A stretch of DNA of 64,000 nucleotides from Streptococcus moroccensis (lineage in GTDB: Bacteria > Bacillota > Bacilli > Lactobacillales > Streptococcaceae). The DNA is taken from positions 87,580 through 151,579 of the forward strand of contig NZ_JAUSTM010000003.1 in NCBI RefSeq assembly GCF_030812835.1. The letters are read 5' to 3'. The notes below the pieces were generated by a model, which saw nothing but the letters and a program-made list of their open reading frames with translations, had not been told where the DNA came from and ran no database searches. Shown here in pieces: positions 1-11,262 of the stretch (position 1 is its first letter; each line of letters starts with the position of its first letter). A program made the translations under genes and the position numbers.

Positions 1-674
1 GTCGCCCACCAGGTCGTGAAGCTTATCCTGGGGATGTCTTCTATCTTCATAGCCGGCTCCTTGAGCGGTCTGCCAAGGTTTCTGATAACTTAGGTGGAGG
101 TTCTATTACAGCTCTACCATTTATCGAGACACAGGCTGGAGACATCTCTGCCTACATTGCTACGAATGTGATTTCCATTACAGATGGACAGATTTTCCTA
201 AAAGATAATCTCTTTCACTCGGGCATTCGACCAGCGGTTGATGCAGGGTCTTCCGTATCACGGGTCGGAGGGTCTGCCCAGATTAAGGCCATGAAAAAGG
301 TGGCTGGGACCTTACGGATTGATTTGGCGTCTTATCGAGAGTTAGAAGCCTTTACACAATTTGGCTCAGATTTAGACGCCGCAACCCAAGCTAAACTTAA
401 TAGAGGCCGTCGAACCATTGAGGTTCTAAAACAGCCTTTGCATGACCCCATTCCTGTTGAAAAACAGGTCTTGATTCTCTATTGTTTAACACACGGCTTT
501 TTAGATGCTGTTCCTGTTCAGGACATTCCTGAGTTTGAACGGTCTTTGTATGACTATTTTGACCTGCGCCATCAAGACCTCCTTGACCATATTAGAAAGA
601 CTAGTGATTTGCCGGAAGAAGCCCTGTTAGACGCAGCTATTCGAACCTTCAAAGAAGAAGGGTCTTATAAATAA
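1..674 (+). CDS. atpA: F1F0 ATP synthase subunit alpha, C-terminal part
   Basis: The reading frame is open from position 3 and runs off the left edge, so only the last 223 residues are present. The visible part begins with [22 protein letters not shown] and carries [15 protein letters not shown] and [12 protein letters not shown], which belong to the nucleotide-binding domain of alpha. The C-terminal helical domain follows. In the F1 head alpha alternates with beta and holds the non-catalytic nucleotide sites. It is followed after 24 bp by atpG, the standard order of the atp operon. Identification is secure from family sequence and gene order. Confidence 0.97.
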   Translation, partial: RPPGREAYPGDVFYLHSRLLERSAKVSDNLGGGSITALPFIETQAGDISAYIATNVISITDGQIFLKDNLFHSGIRPAVDAGSSVSRVGGSAQIKAMKKVAGTLRIDLASYRELEAFTQFGSDLDAATQAKLNRGRRTIEVLKQPLHDPIPVEKQVLILYCLTHGFLDAVPVQDIPEFERSLYDYFDLRHQDLLDHIRKTSDLPEEALLDAAIRTFKEEGSYK

Positions 675-698
675 TTTAGTAAGAAAGGAGAATCAGTA

Positions 699-3000
<2,302 letters not shown>

Positions 3001-3010
3001 GAGGTGATTT

Positions 3011-3427
3011 ATGAAGCAGATGACTGTCCAAATTGTAACGCCTGATGGGATTAAATACGATCACCATGCAACATACATCCAATGCAAGACAACCGTCGGT
3101 GAGATGGGAGTATACCCAGGGCATTCCAATCTCATTGCTCCTTTAGATATTGCAGAAATCAAGGTCCGACGTATCGACGATGTCAACCATGTGGACTGGA
3201 TTGCGGTCAATGGGGGAGTCATGGAAATTACTAATGATATCATTACCATTGTTTCGGATGCTGCAGAGCGTGCTAGAGACATCGATGTCAGTCGGGCAGA
3301 GCGTGCCAAATTACTGGCTGAACAAGAACTCCAAGAAGCTGAAGAAACGCATTCTATCGATCAGGCTAGACGCGCTCGAGTAGCCATGCAACGTGCTATC
3401 AACCGTATTCATGTCAGCAAGCACTAA
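3011..3427 (+). CDS. atpC: F1F0 ATP synthase subunit epsilon
   Basis: This 138-residue protein is the epsilon subunit, which sits on the gamma stalk and can inhibit ATP hydrolysis. The N-terminal beta-sandwich contains [13 protein letters not shown] and the conserved [16 protein letters not shown]. The C-terminal two-helix domain is rich in Glu, Arg and Ala. The ATG at 3011 has GAGGTG upstream. It is the last gene of the operon and is followed immediately by a terminator. Confidence 0.96.
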   Translation: MKQMTVQIVTPDGIKYDHHATYIQCKTTVGEMGVYPGHSNLIAPLDIAEIKVRRIDDVNHVDWIAVNGGVMEITNDIITIVSDAAERARDIDVSRAERAKLLAEQELQEAEETHSIDQARRARVAMQRAINRIHVSKH

Positions 3428-3447
3428 GAAAAAATAATAAAAAGGAA

Positions 3448-3475
3448 AGTAGGACGATCGTTCTACTTCTTTTTT
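3448..3475 (+). terminator. Intrinsic terminator of the atp operon
   Basis: A hairpin AGTAGGACGATCGTTCTACT, self-complementary with wobble pairs, is followed by TCTTTTTT. It lies 20 bp after the atpC stop and matches the expected end of the atp transcript. Confidence 0.85.
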
Positions 3476-3780
3476 GGCTCTGTTAAAAGTGGAAAAGCGT
3501 CACGATGCCATTCAATACTAATCAGCACTAGAATAGAAAGTGCAGATTGGGATACAGTGAAGGTTGATTACATCAAAGCTTTGTTAATGGTGACTGTCAA
3601 AGGAATTTAAACGGTGACCTCCTCCAGCTCTTTTTTAGAAAAAATGAAAGAGTCCTCTAAAAAATGATATACTATGAGTAAGGGGTTACATCATCAGTCT
3701 AGAATGAGTTGAAATTCTCCTAAAAAATTCAAAATAGATCATTTGTATAGCAATTGTGTGGGAAAGGGAGAGGTGTTTCA
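3476..3780. other. Gene-free gap between atpC and the DUF2207 gene
   Basis: About 300 bp with no open frame or recognisable RNA gene. A TATACT at 3668-3673 could be the -10 of the downstream gene, but the -35 region is poor. CTCTTT...AAAGAG arms around 3628-3652 can form a small hairpin. No other structure was seen. Confidence 0.4.
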
Positions 3781-5757
3781 ATGCCGGCTCAAAAAAGAAA
3801 AACTATCATCTTAATAGTCGTTATTATCGTTGCTATCCTTGGTGCTATTACCGGTATTTTAGTGCAATCCGGCAGGAAGCAAGCAATCGGAGCCTATGGG
3901 ATTACAAAGTATAAGGGGCATTTGACCATTCATGAGGACAATAGCGCTGTTTTTAGGCAAGTTCTGTCTTACCAGTACAATGATTCCTTTAATGGTCAGT
4001 ATGTGAGCCTCGGTACAGCAGGGGATATGCCTCAAGGATTTCGAATCCAGTCAGATGACATTCAATATAGGGTTTATCGCAATGGTCTTTTGGTAAGCTC
4101 TAGCTATCCTGGAGAATTAGCTGTTCCAAGACCAGTCTCTGTTGAGAACATGGGGGATGGCTATCGGCTAAAAATTTATAATGCGGTAGGCGAAGGAGAT
4201 ACAGTCAGAATTGAAGTAGACTGGCCCCTTCAAAATATCCTATTTCCTTATCAAGATATTGCTGAACTCAATTGGGTTCCGATTAGCGACTGGGATGTTG
4301 CCCTGCATAATGTTGAGATTCAAGTCACAGCACCAGAATATCAAGAAAGCCAACTTGCGGTTCACACAGGCTATCTTAGAGAAGCAGCTCAGATTGACAA
4401 AAAAGGGGCTGATTATGTGCTCAAACTGGATTATTTAGGACGAGGAAAAAAACTAGAATTGCATGGTTATTGGAATAGTGACATCTTGTCTGCTGTGTCC
4501 AAAGAGCAAATGATACCTCAAAATCGTCTGTCTCATTATCAAGCAACCGAAGCTAATATCCAGAAATACTCCCAGTGGGTAGAGCGGATAACCTATTTTA
4601 TCTTTCCTCTAGTATCCGTCCTTGTTATCCTTTTGGATGGTCTAAGGTGGTATTTCTTTAAAAAGCATGTTGATTTGCGGACTAAGATGCTAAAAAATGG
4701 AAGGCTATACGAGAGCCCAAGTGATTTGAACCCCATGTTGGTAGCTAGAAGCATTTACAATATTGATTTTGATAAGATCAACCCTGCTCAAGGAGGGGCG
4801 CCTCTCATTGATTTTGACCATGTTGCTCAGGCGACTATTCTGGATTTGATTGATAGGGGAAATCTAGCCATTGAAGAAAAGGCTGAGCAGCCTGTCTTGA
4901 CCCTGCTCACCAACAAAGGCCTTGCAGAGTCAGAAGCTATCTTTCTTGATATGGCATTTGCTGGCCACATGACTTTAGAAATGGACCAGTTATTCTCTGA
5001 TTTTTCGGCTGAGAATCATTTCCTAAAGACAAGAACCAAAAGTCAGCAAACCGCTATTCGTCGAAGTGGAGAGAGCCTTATACAGCGATATAACAAAGCA
5101 TTTAAAGACTTGCGACAAGCAGTAGAAGATGACCATAACCAGCTGAGGTTACCAGCTTATTACCGTAACTTAGATGCAGCAGAGAAAAGAAAATGGACTG
5201 GAATTGGGTTGCCTTCCCTCCTCGTTGGGATTGCTGGTTTGCTCTTTTATCTTTATTTGCTCCTACAGTTTTCAACACAAAGCTGGATTCTGTTACTTGT
5301 TTTAGTGGTGATGCTTGGCAGTATTGTCTTCATTTATGCCAGCAAAAGCGAGTTGTCTCGCCAGGGCATTTTAACAGAGGCAGGATTAGAACAGTATCAC
5401 CTTTGGGAATCCTTTAAAAATATGCTTCGTGATATTGGAAAATTCGATAAAACAGAAATTGATGCGGTTATGTTATGGAACAGGATTTTAGTGTATGCAA
5501 CTCTTTTTGGGTATGCTAAGGAAGTCAGTCGTGTTCTAAAAATACATGACATTCAATTGGAAAATCCGTCACTTAATGCCTATGTTTACAGAGGTTATTC
5601 ACCATTTTTGAGTTCCCGAACAGGTTCCTTTAACCAGGATGTCAGGACTGCGAGAGAGGCAAGCAACTTCAATGTTTCGTCAGGAAGTAGCGGAGGCGGC
5701 TTTTCATCAGGTGGTTTCTCTGGCGGAGGCGGCGGAGGTGGCGGAGGATCCTTCTAA
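3781..5757 (+). CDS. DUF2207 family membrane protein
   Basis: This 658-residue predicted membrane protein belongs to the DUF2207 family, whose function is not established. I chose the ATG at 3781 because GGGAGAGG lies just upstream; an in-frame TTG at 3754 has no such site. An N-terminal membrane segment (about residues 8-28) is followed by a large exported beta-rich domain. A second segment (ITYFIFPLVSVLVILLDG) precedes a cytoplasmic stretch, and a pair of segments (GLPSLLVGIAGLLFYLYLLL and the WILLLVLVVMLG region) lies near residues 480-530. The protein ends in a Gly/Ser tail with nine consecutive glycines, typical of this family. It appears to be a single-gene unit. Confidence 0.85.
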   Translation: MPAQKRKTIILIVVIIVAILGAITGILVQSGRKQAIGAYGITKYKGHLTIHEDNSAVFRQVLSYQYNDSFNGQYVSLGTAGDMPQGFRIQSDDIQYRVYRNGLLVSSSYPGELAVPRPVSVENMGDGYRLKIYNAVGEGDTVRIEVDWPLQNILFPYQDIAELNWVPISDWDVALHNVEIQVTAPEYQESQLAVHTGYLREAAQIDKKGADYVLKLDYLGRGKKLELHGYWNSDILSAVSKEQMIPQNRLSHYQATEANIQKYSQWVERITYFIFPLVSVLVILLDGLRWYFFKKHVDLRTKMLKNGRLYESPSDLNPMLVARSIYNIDFDKINPAQGGAPLIDFDHVAQATILDLIDRGNLAIEEKAEQPVLTLLTNKGLAESEAIFLDMAFAGHMTLEMDQLFSDFSAENHFLKTRTKSQQTAIRRSGESLIQRYNKAFKDLRQAVEDDHNQLRLPAYYRNLDAAEKRKWTGIGLPSLLVGIAGLLFYLYLLLQFSTQSWILLLVLVVMLGSIVFIYASKSELSRQGILTEAGLEQYHLWESFKNMLRDIGKFDKTEIDAVMLWNRILVYATLFGYAKEVSRVLKIHDIQLENPSLNAYVYRGYSPFLSSRTGSFNQDVRTAREASNFNVSSGSSGGGFSSGGFSGGGGGGGGGSF

Positions 5758-5797
5758 GGAGAATCTAACATCCCTAAAAATAATTTTGCCAAAACTA

Positions 5798-5826
5798 TTG
5801 ACAAAGGGAAAAATCTTGCCTATAAT
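5798..5826 (+). promoter_or_regulatory. Consensus sigma-A promoter of the trp transporter T-box transcript
   Basis: TTGACA at 5798-5803 and TATAAT at 5821-5826 are both perfect and are separated by exactly 17 bp. Transcription would start near 5833, just ahead of the T-box leader. Confidence 0.88.
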
Positions 5827-5832
5827 AACGAT

Positions 5833-6084
5833 ATCAGAAAAGTAATTTAAAGGTGTTTTCAGGGAGCTTGTGGGTATTGTGAACAAGTAGCATCTCTTTA
5901 TGAAAATTGGGCTGATATCACTAATGAATTCTAATACATAGGATTTCGGGGTGCACCCCTTACCGTGCAGCTTGTTGATTGACAAGTACGAGATGATGGA
6001 TTATTCTAGACATTTCCATCAATTGAGGTGGCACCGCGGTTCCTATCGCCCTCACTTTCCTTAGGGAGAGTGAGGCTTTTTCTT
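5833..6084 (+). ncRNA. T-box leader, probably tRNA-Trp responsive
   Basis: The T-box sequence AGGTGGCACCGCGG is at 6026-6039. It is followed by a terminator with arms GCCCTCACT (from 6048) and AGTGAGGC (6069-6076) and a T-rich tail. Stem I is recognisable from a CTTGT/ACAAG distal arm near 5870-5890, and a specifier-like TGG lies at 5908-5910 followed by a purine. The variable base of the UGGN bulge is C (6032), which pairs with G73, the discriminator of bacterial tRNA-Trp. Both features point to Trp. Uncharged tRNA-Trp would stabilise the antiterminator and turn on trpXYZ. The assignment to T-box is firm; the Trp specificity is inferred. Confidence 0.93.
6048..6084 (+). terminator. Regulated terminator inside the T-box leader
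   Basis: The arms GCCCTCACT and AGTGAGGC flank a short loop and are followed by TTTTTCTTTT. It shares sequence space with the antiterminator formed by the T-box element directly upstream. Confidence 0.88.
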
Positions 6085-6130
6085 TTCCTAAAGAAAAGTA
6101 TTGGAACATAAATTAAAAAGGAGATTTCAC

Positions 6131-7141
6131 ATGAAAAATAAAAAATTATTGTCAGTTATAGCTGCTTTAGCTGTATTAGTTATTGGCTATCTAGGTATTA
6201 CAGGACTAACTGGACAAGACGGTGAGCAAACTGCATCAGAAAAGTCTGAAACAGTAGCCATCGGTGTTTTGCAATTTGTGACCCATGAATCTTTAGATGA
6301 GATTTATCGGGGGATTGAAGCTGGGCTTGCTGAAGGTGGTTACGCGAAAGACAGCAACTTAACGATTAACTTTATGAATGCTGAGGCAGACCAGAATCAG
6401 ATTCAAAAAATGAGTGAAAAATTAGTTGCCGATAAAAACGCAGCATTGATTGGGATTGCGACACCTGCAGCTCAAGGTCTTGCCAATGCAACTAAGGATA
6501 TTCCAGTTATCATGGGAGCAGTAACAGACCCTGTTGGCGCTAACTTGGTATCAGACTTGAAGAACCCTGGTGGCAATATCACAGGGGTTTCAGACGCTAC
6601 CCCTGTCGCTGACACAGTTGAATTGATTCAGGAAATCTCCCCTGATGTGAAAACGATTGGTGCCCTCTACTCAAGCAGTGAGGATAATTCCTTGTCACAG
6701 GTAGAAGCCTTTACGGAAGCGGCCGAAAAAGCAGGTTATACTGTAGTGCCATACGCTGTGCCATCAACCAATGAAATAGCAGCAACCGTAAACGCCATGT
6801 TACCAAAAGTAGATGCCGTATGGACACCTACTGATAACACGATTGCGTCAGCTTTTCCAACCGTTGTCTCTGCCGCTAAAGAAGCCAAAAAACCAATCTA
6901 CACCAGCGTTGAAACCATGGTTGAACAAGGTGGGATTGCCTCAGTGACCCTTAGCCAATACGATTTGGGGGTTGCTACTGGTAAAATGGCAGCAGCGATC
7001 TTAGACGGTGCAGATCCAGCAACGACACCAGTTGAAATTTTCAGCGAAGGAACCATTGTTGTCAATAAAAAAGTTGCGGAAGAACTTGGTTTGACTATTC
7101 CAGATAGCTTGCTGGAAAAGGCAGCAACAGTGATTGACTAA
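6131..7141 (+). CDS. trpX: Tryptophan ABC transporter, substrate-binding protein
   Basis: This 336-residue extracellular receptor belongs to the TrpX/PF04392 family. The ATG at 6131 follows AAAAAGGAG; the longer frame from 6101 starts inside the leader without a ribosome site. The N-terminus is a basic stretch plus one hydrophobic segment (SVIAALAVLVIGYLGI) with no lipobox cysteine, so the protein is probably membrane-anchored or cleaved by signal peptidase I. The mature part has the family blocks VAIGVLQFVTHESLDE, IATPAAQGLAN and MGAVTDPVGANLV. The Trp T-box upstream supports a role in tryptophan or indole-compound uptake. It is first in a three-gene operon. Confidence 0.9.
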   Translation: MKNKKLLSVIAALAVLVIGYLGITGLTGQDGEQTASEKSETVAIGVLQFVTHESLDEIYRGIEAGLAEGGYAKDSNLTINFMNAEADQNQIQKMSEKLVADKNAALIGIATPAAQGLANATKDIPVIMGAVTDPVGANLVSDLKNPGGNITGVSDATPVADTVELIQEISPDVKTIGALYSSSEDNSLSQVEAFTEAAEKAGYTVVPYAVPSTNEIAATVNAMLPKVDAVWTPTDNTIASAFPTVVSAAKEAKKPIYTSVETMVEQGGIASVTLSQYDLGVATGKMAAAILDGADPATTPVEIFSEGTIVVNKKVAEELGLTIPDSLLEKAATVID

Positions 7142-7177
7142 TTCACAGTTAATGATAAATATTTAGAAAGTAAACAC

Positions 7178-8041
7178 ATGATTTCAACCATTTCTCAGGG
7201 ACTCCTCTGGACCGTACTAGGTCTTGGAATCTTTATGACCTTTCGGATTTTAAATTTCCCAGACATGACGACGGAAGGCTCCTTTCCTTTGGGAGGAGCA
7301 GTGGCAGTCACCTTAATTACCAAGGGGGTTAATCCTTTTGCAGCGACACTTGTGGCTATTTTAGCTGGGTGCTTAGCAGGTTTCGTGTCAGGACTTCTCT
7401 ATACCAAGGGGAAAATCCCTACCCTCCTATCCGGTATTCTAGTCATGACATCTTGTCACTCTGTGATTCTCATGGTCATGAAGCGGGCTAATCTGGGACT
7501 TCTGAATCAAACGGTAGCCCAAGATTACTTGCCATTTTCTAACGAGATCAACCAATTGGTGTTAGGTCTTATCGTAGTCGCCTTGGTCATTGGTTTAATG
7601 ATTGCTTTCTTGGATACGCGGTTGGGACAGGCTTATATCGCTACTGGTGATAACAGAGATATGGCACGCTCCTTTGGCATCAATACGGATAAGATGGAAC
7701 TGATGGGATTGGTTCTCTCCAATGGTATCGTCGCCTTGGCAGGAGCTCTTATTGCTCAACAAGAAGGTTATGCGGATGTCTCTCGAGGAATTGGGGTTAT
7801 CGTTATCGGTCTGGCTAGTTTGATTATAGGTGAAGTCATGTTTTCAAATTTGACCATGTTAGAGCGTTTAATAACCATTGCTATCGGTGCCATTGCTTAT
7901 CAATTCTTGATATTAGCAGTCATTAGTCTAGGCTTTAATACCAGCTATTTGCGCATCTATTCAGCTATGATTTTAGCAGTTTGCTTGATGGTTCCAGAGC
8001 TAAAAGCTAAATTCTTTAAGGGAGTGAAGGTGAGCAGATGA
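7178..8041 (+). CDS. trpY: Tryptophan ABC transporter, permease
   Basis: This 287-residue integral membrane protein belongs to the LivH/BPD_transp_2-like permease group used by TrpXYZ importers. It starts with SQGLLWTVLGLGIFMTFRILNFPDMTTEGSFPLGGA and has about eight hydrophobic segments. A conserved cytoplasmic loop (TGDNRDMARSFGINTDKMELMGLVLSNG) contacts the ATPase. Its stop overlaps the start of trpZ by 4 bp (ATGA), so the two are translationally coupled. Confidence 0.9.
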   Translation: MISTISQGLLWTVLGLGIFMTFRILNFPDMTTEGSFPLGGAVAVTLITKGVNPFAATLVAILAGCLAGFVSGLLYTKGKIPTLLSGILVMTSCHSVILMVMKRANLGLLNQTVAQDYLPFSNEINQLVLGLIVVALVIGLMIAFLDTRLGQAYIATGDNRDMARSFGINTDKMELMGLVLSNGIVALAGALIAQQEGYADVSRGIGVIVIGLASLIIGEVMFSNLTMLERLITIAIGAIAYQFLILAVISLGFNTSYLRIYSAMILAVCLMVPELKAKFFKGVKVSR

Positions 8042-8796
8042 CAGCAGTAGTAGAACTGATCGATGCCACCAAGGTGGTTAATAATGGCTTTAATGAAGAA
8101 AAAGTTATTCTAAATCATGTTAATTTGACCATTTACGAACGGGACTTTATAACGATTCTTGGGGGAAATGGTGCAGGCAAATCAACTCTTTTTAACACCA
8201 TTGCAGGAACCTTGCCGCTCAGTAGTGGGCAAGTCCGTATTCTCGGAGAAAATGTGACCCATTGGCCGGCTGAAAAGCGAGCCAAGTACTTAGCTCGCGT
8301 CTTTCAAGACCCTAAGATGGGAACAGCTCCTCGGATGACAGTGGGAGAGAACCTCCTTATTGCCAAATACCGAGGGGAAAAGCGAGGCCTCATTTCTCGG
8401 AAATTAGCCAGCCATAGTGAACTTTTTCTAGACTTGCTAGCTAAAACTGGAAACGGTTTGGAAAAACATTTGGAGACACCGACAGGACTCCTCTCAGGTG
8501 GTCAACGTCAAGCGCTAAGTCTCTTAATGACGACACTCAAACAACCAGAATTGCTTCTTCTAGATGAACACACAGCAGCCCTTGATCCTAAAACGAGCCA
8601 GTCGCTAATGGCTCTAACAGACCAATTTGTCAAAGAGGAAAAATTGACAGCCCTGATGATTACCCACCGCATGGAAGACGCTCTCCAGTATGGTAATCGC
8701 CTTATTGTGATGAAGGACGGGCAAATTGTCAAGGATTTGAATACAGCCCAAAAAGCGACCATGTCCCTAGCGGACTATTACCAATTTTTTGAGTAG
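8038..8796 (+). CDS. trpZ: Tryptophan ABC transporter, ATP-binding protein
   Basis: This is the 252-residue ATPase that powers TrpXY. Walker A (GGNGAGKST, residues 42-50), the signature LSGGQRQAL and Walker B followed by catalytic Glu (LLLLDEHTAALD) are all intact. The switch His is in MITHRME. It overlaps the permease gene by 4 bp and ends the operon; a terminator follows. Confidence 0.92.
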   Translation: MTAVVELIDATKVVNNGFNEEKVILNHVNLTIYERDFITILGGNGAGKSTLFNTIAGTLPLSSGQVRILGENVTHWPAEKRAKYLARVFQDPKMGTAPRMTVGENLLIAKYRGEKRGLISRKLASHSELFLDLLAKTGNGLEKHLETPTGLLSGGQRQALSLLMTTLKQPELLLLDEHTAALDPKTSQSLMALTDQFVKEEKLTALMITHRMEDALQYGNRLIVMKDGQIVKDLNTAQKATMSLADYYQFFE

Positions 8797-8861
8797 ACAA
8801 ATTTCAGCCTCCAGCTAGTTTGAGGTGCTAACCATATAATGGCTTTAGAAAAAGAATTTTA

Positions 8862-8897
8862 AAGGGAGATGCTTAGAAAGTGTCTCTCTTATTTTTT
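8862..8897 (+). terminator. Terminator after trpZ
   Basis: AAGGGAGA and TCTCTCTT arms enclose a 13-nt loop and are followed by ATTTTTT. It ends just where the CelR-type box of the next gene begins. Confidence 0.75.
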
Positions 8898-8914
8898 CCG
8901 TATCACTGTGGAAA
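8895..8914 (+). promoter_or_regulatory. CelR-type operator upstream of the phospho-beta-glucosidase gene
   Basis: TTTCCGTATCACTGTGGAAA is an imperfect 20-bp dyad that fits the CelR box I recall from the pneumococcal cel locus (TTTCC-N10-GGAAA). It begins 52 bp upstream of the -10, the same distance as the second copy at 10805. This is an activator position just upstream of the -35. Confidence 0.8.
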
Positions 8915-8923
8915 AAATCTCTA

Positions 8924-10411
<1,488 letters not shown>

Positions 10412-10457
10412 GACTTCTGTGTGATAGGTCACATGGATTTTACCGAGGAGGAAAATT

Positions 10458-10796
10458 GTGGTTAAGCAAGTGTTACTCATGTGTGCTGGCGGGATGTCAT
10501 CTTCCTTAATGGCTAAAAAGGTGACGGCTTATTTACAGGAGAAGGGGCAGACGATAGAAGTTGTGGCTCGGGGCATAGGTTATGGCAAGGAAGAACTCAA
10601 AAAAACAGCTGCCTATGACCTCTATCTGGTCAGTCCTCAGGTCAGGATGTATTTTGAAACCATAGAGAAACTTGCAGAGCAGGCCAAAAAGCCAGTCTTA
10701 CAAGTTCCAGCCCCCGCCTATGTTCCCATTCCAAAGGGAATTATGGCTATGGCAGTCTTAATTCTAGCCCACTTTTCCGCAAATCAATTAGATTGA
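10458..10796 (+). CDS. PTS lactose/cellobiose-type EIIB, first copy
   Basis: This 112-residue EIIB-like protein has the phosphocysteine loop MCAGGMSSSLMAKK (C9). The start is GTG at 10458, preceded by GAGGAGG. It is clearly related to the EIIB encoded at 10893 but differs in the middle and has an extra C-terminal tail. It lies 46 bp after the glucosidase gene and is probably co-transcribed with it. It is not in the second transcript, which has its own EIIB, so it may be an accessory or alternative EIIB that shares the single EIIC. Confidence 0.85.
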   Translation: MVKQVLLMCAGGMSSSLMAKKVTAYLQEKGQTIEVVARGIGYGKEELKKTAAYDLYLVSPQVRMYFETIEKLAEQAKKPVLQVPAPAYVPIPKGIMAMAVLILAHFSANQLD

Positions 10797-10804
10797 TACT
10801 AAGA

Positions 10805-10824
10805 TTTCCGCATTGATGCGGAAA
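10805..10824 (+). promoter_or_regulatory. CelR-type operator of the cel PTS operon
   Basis: TTTCCGCATTGATGCGGAAA is a perfect inverted repeat (9-bp arms around TG) of the same TTTCC-N10-GGAAA form as the site at 8895. Its first base is 52 bp upstream of the -10 element, exactly as at the other promoter. Confidence 0.85.
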
Positions 10825-10833
10825 AAAGCTCTC

Positions 10834-10862
10834 TTCACAATGTAAGCGTTTTAACGTATACT
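10834..10862 (+). promoter_or_regulatory. Promoter of the cel PTS operon with internal cre site
   Basis: TTCACA (10834-10839) and TATACT (10857-10862) are 17 bp apart. TGTAAGCGTTTTAA (10841-10854) lies in the spacer and matches the cre consensus with one mismatch, so CcpA would block RNA polymerase directly. Confidence 0.75.
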
Positions 10863-10892
10863 GAAATTATCAATAAAAAAGGAGCTATTATT

Positions 10893-11207
10893 ATGGCAAA
10901 AGCATTAATTATTTGTGCAGCTGGCATGTCTTCGTCTTTAATGGCTAAGAAAACCACTGAGTTTCTCAAGTCTAAAGGACATGACATTGAAGTGGATGCG
11001 ATCAATGCTAACGAGGGGGGCAAGGCTATTGATAAGGGAGATTTTGATCTTTATCTCATCAGCCCACAGACCAAAATGTACTTTAAACAATTTTCCGAAG
11101 CAGCGGAACGATCAGGCCGTAAAATTGCCCAAATTCCTCCACAGGCCTATATTCCAATTCCGATGGGAATTGAAAAGATGGCAAATCTTATCTTGGAGAA
11201 CCTTTAA
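10893..11207 (+). CDS. celA: PTS cellobiose-specific EIIB
   Basis: This 104-residue cytosolic EIIB passes phosphate from EIIA to the sugar as EIIC carries it in. The phosphocysteine is C8 in ICAAGMSSSLMAKKT. AAAAGGAG lies before the ATG. It is the first gene after the second CelR-type box and precedes the regulator gene. Length and sequence are typical of the lactose/cellobiose family EIIB. Confidence 0.92.
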   Translation: MAKALIICAAGMSSSLMAKKTTEFLKSKGHDIEVDAINANEGGKAIDKGDFDLYLISPQTKMYFKQFSEAAERSGRKIAQIPPQAYIPIPMGIEKMANLILENL

Positions 11208-11262
11208 TTTTTTTCTAACATGTGGTATGGTAAATCTGACTGATTAAGGTGGAGGCAGTGAT

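Noticed and set aside
3476..3500. IS6-family end (GGCTCTGTTAAAA) after the atp operon
   Set aside because: Only a loose likeness to known ends; no transposase fragment or matching second end in the gap.
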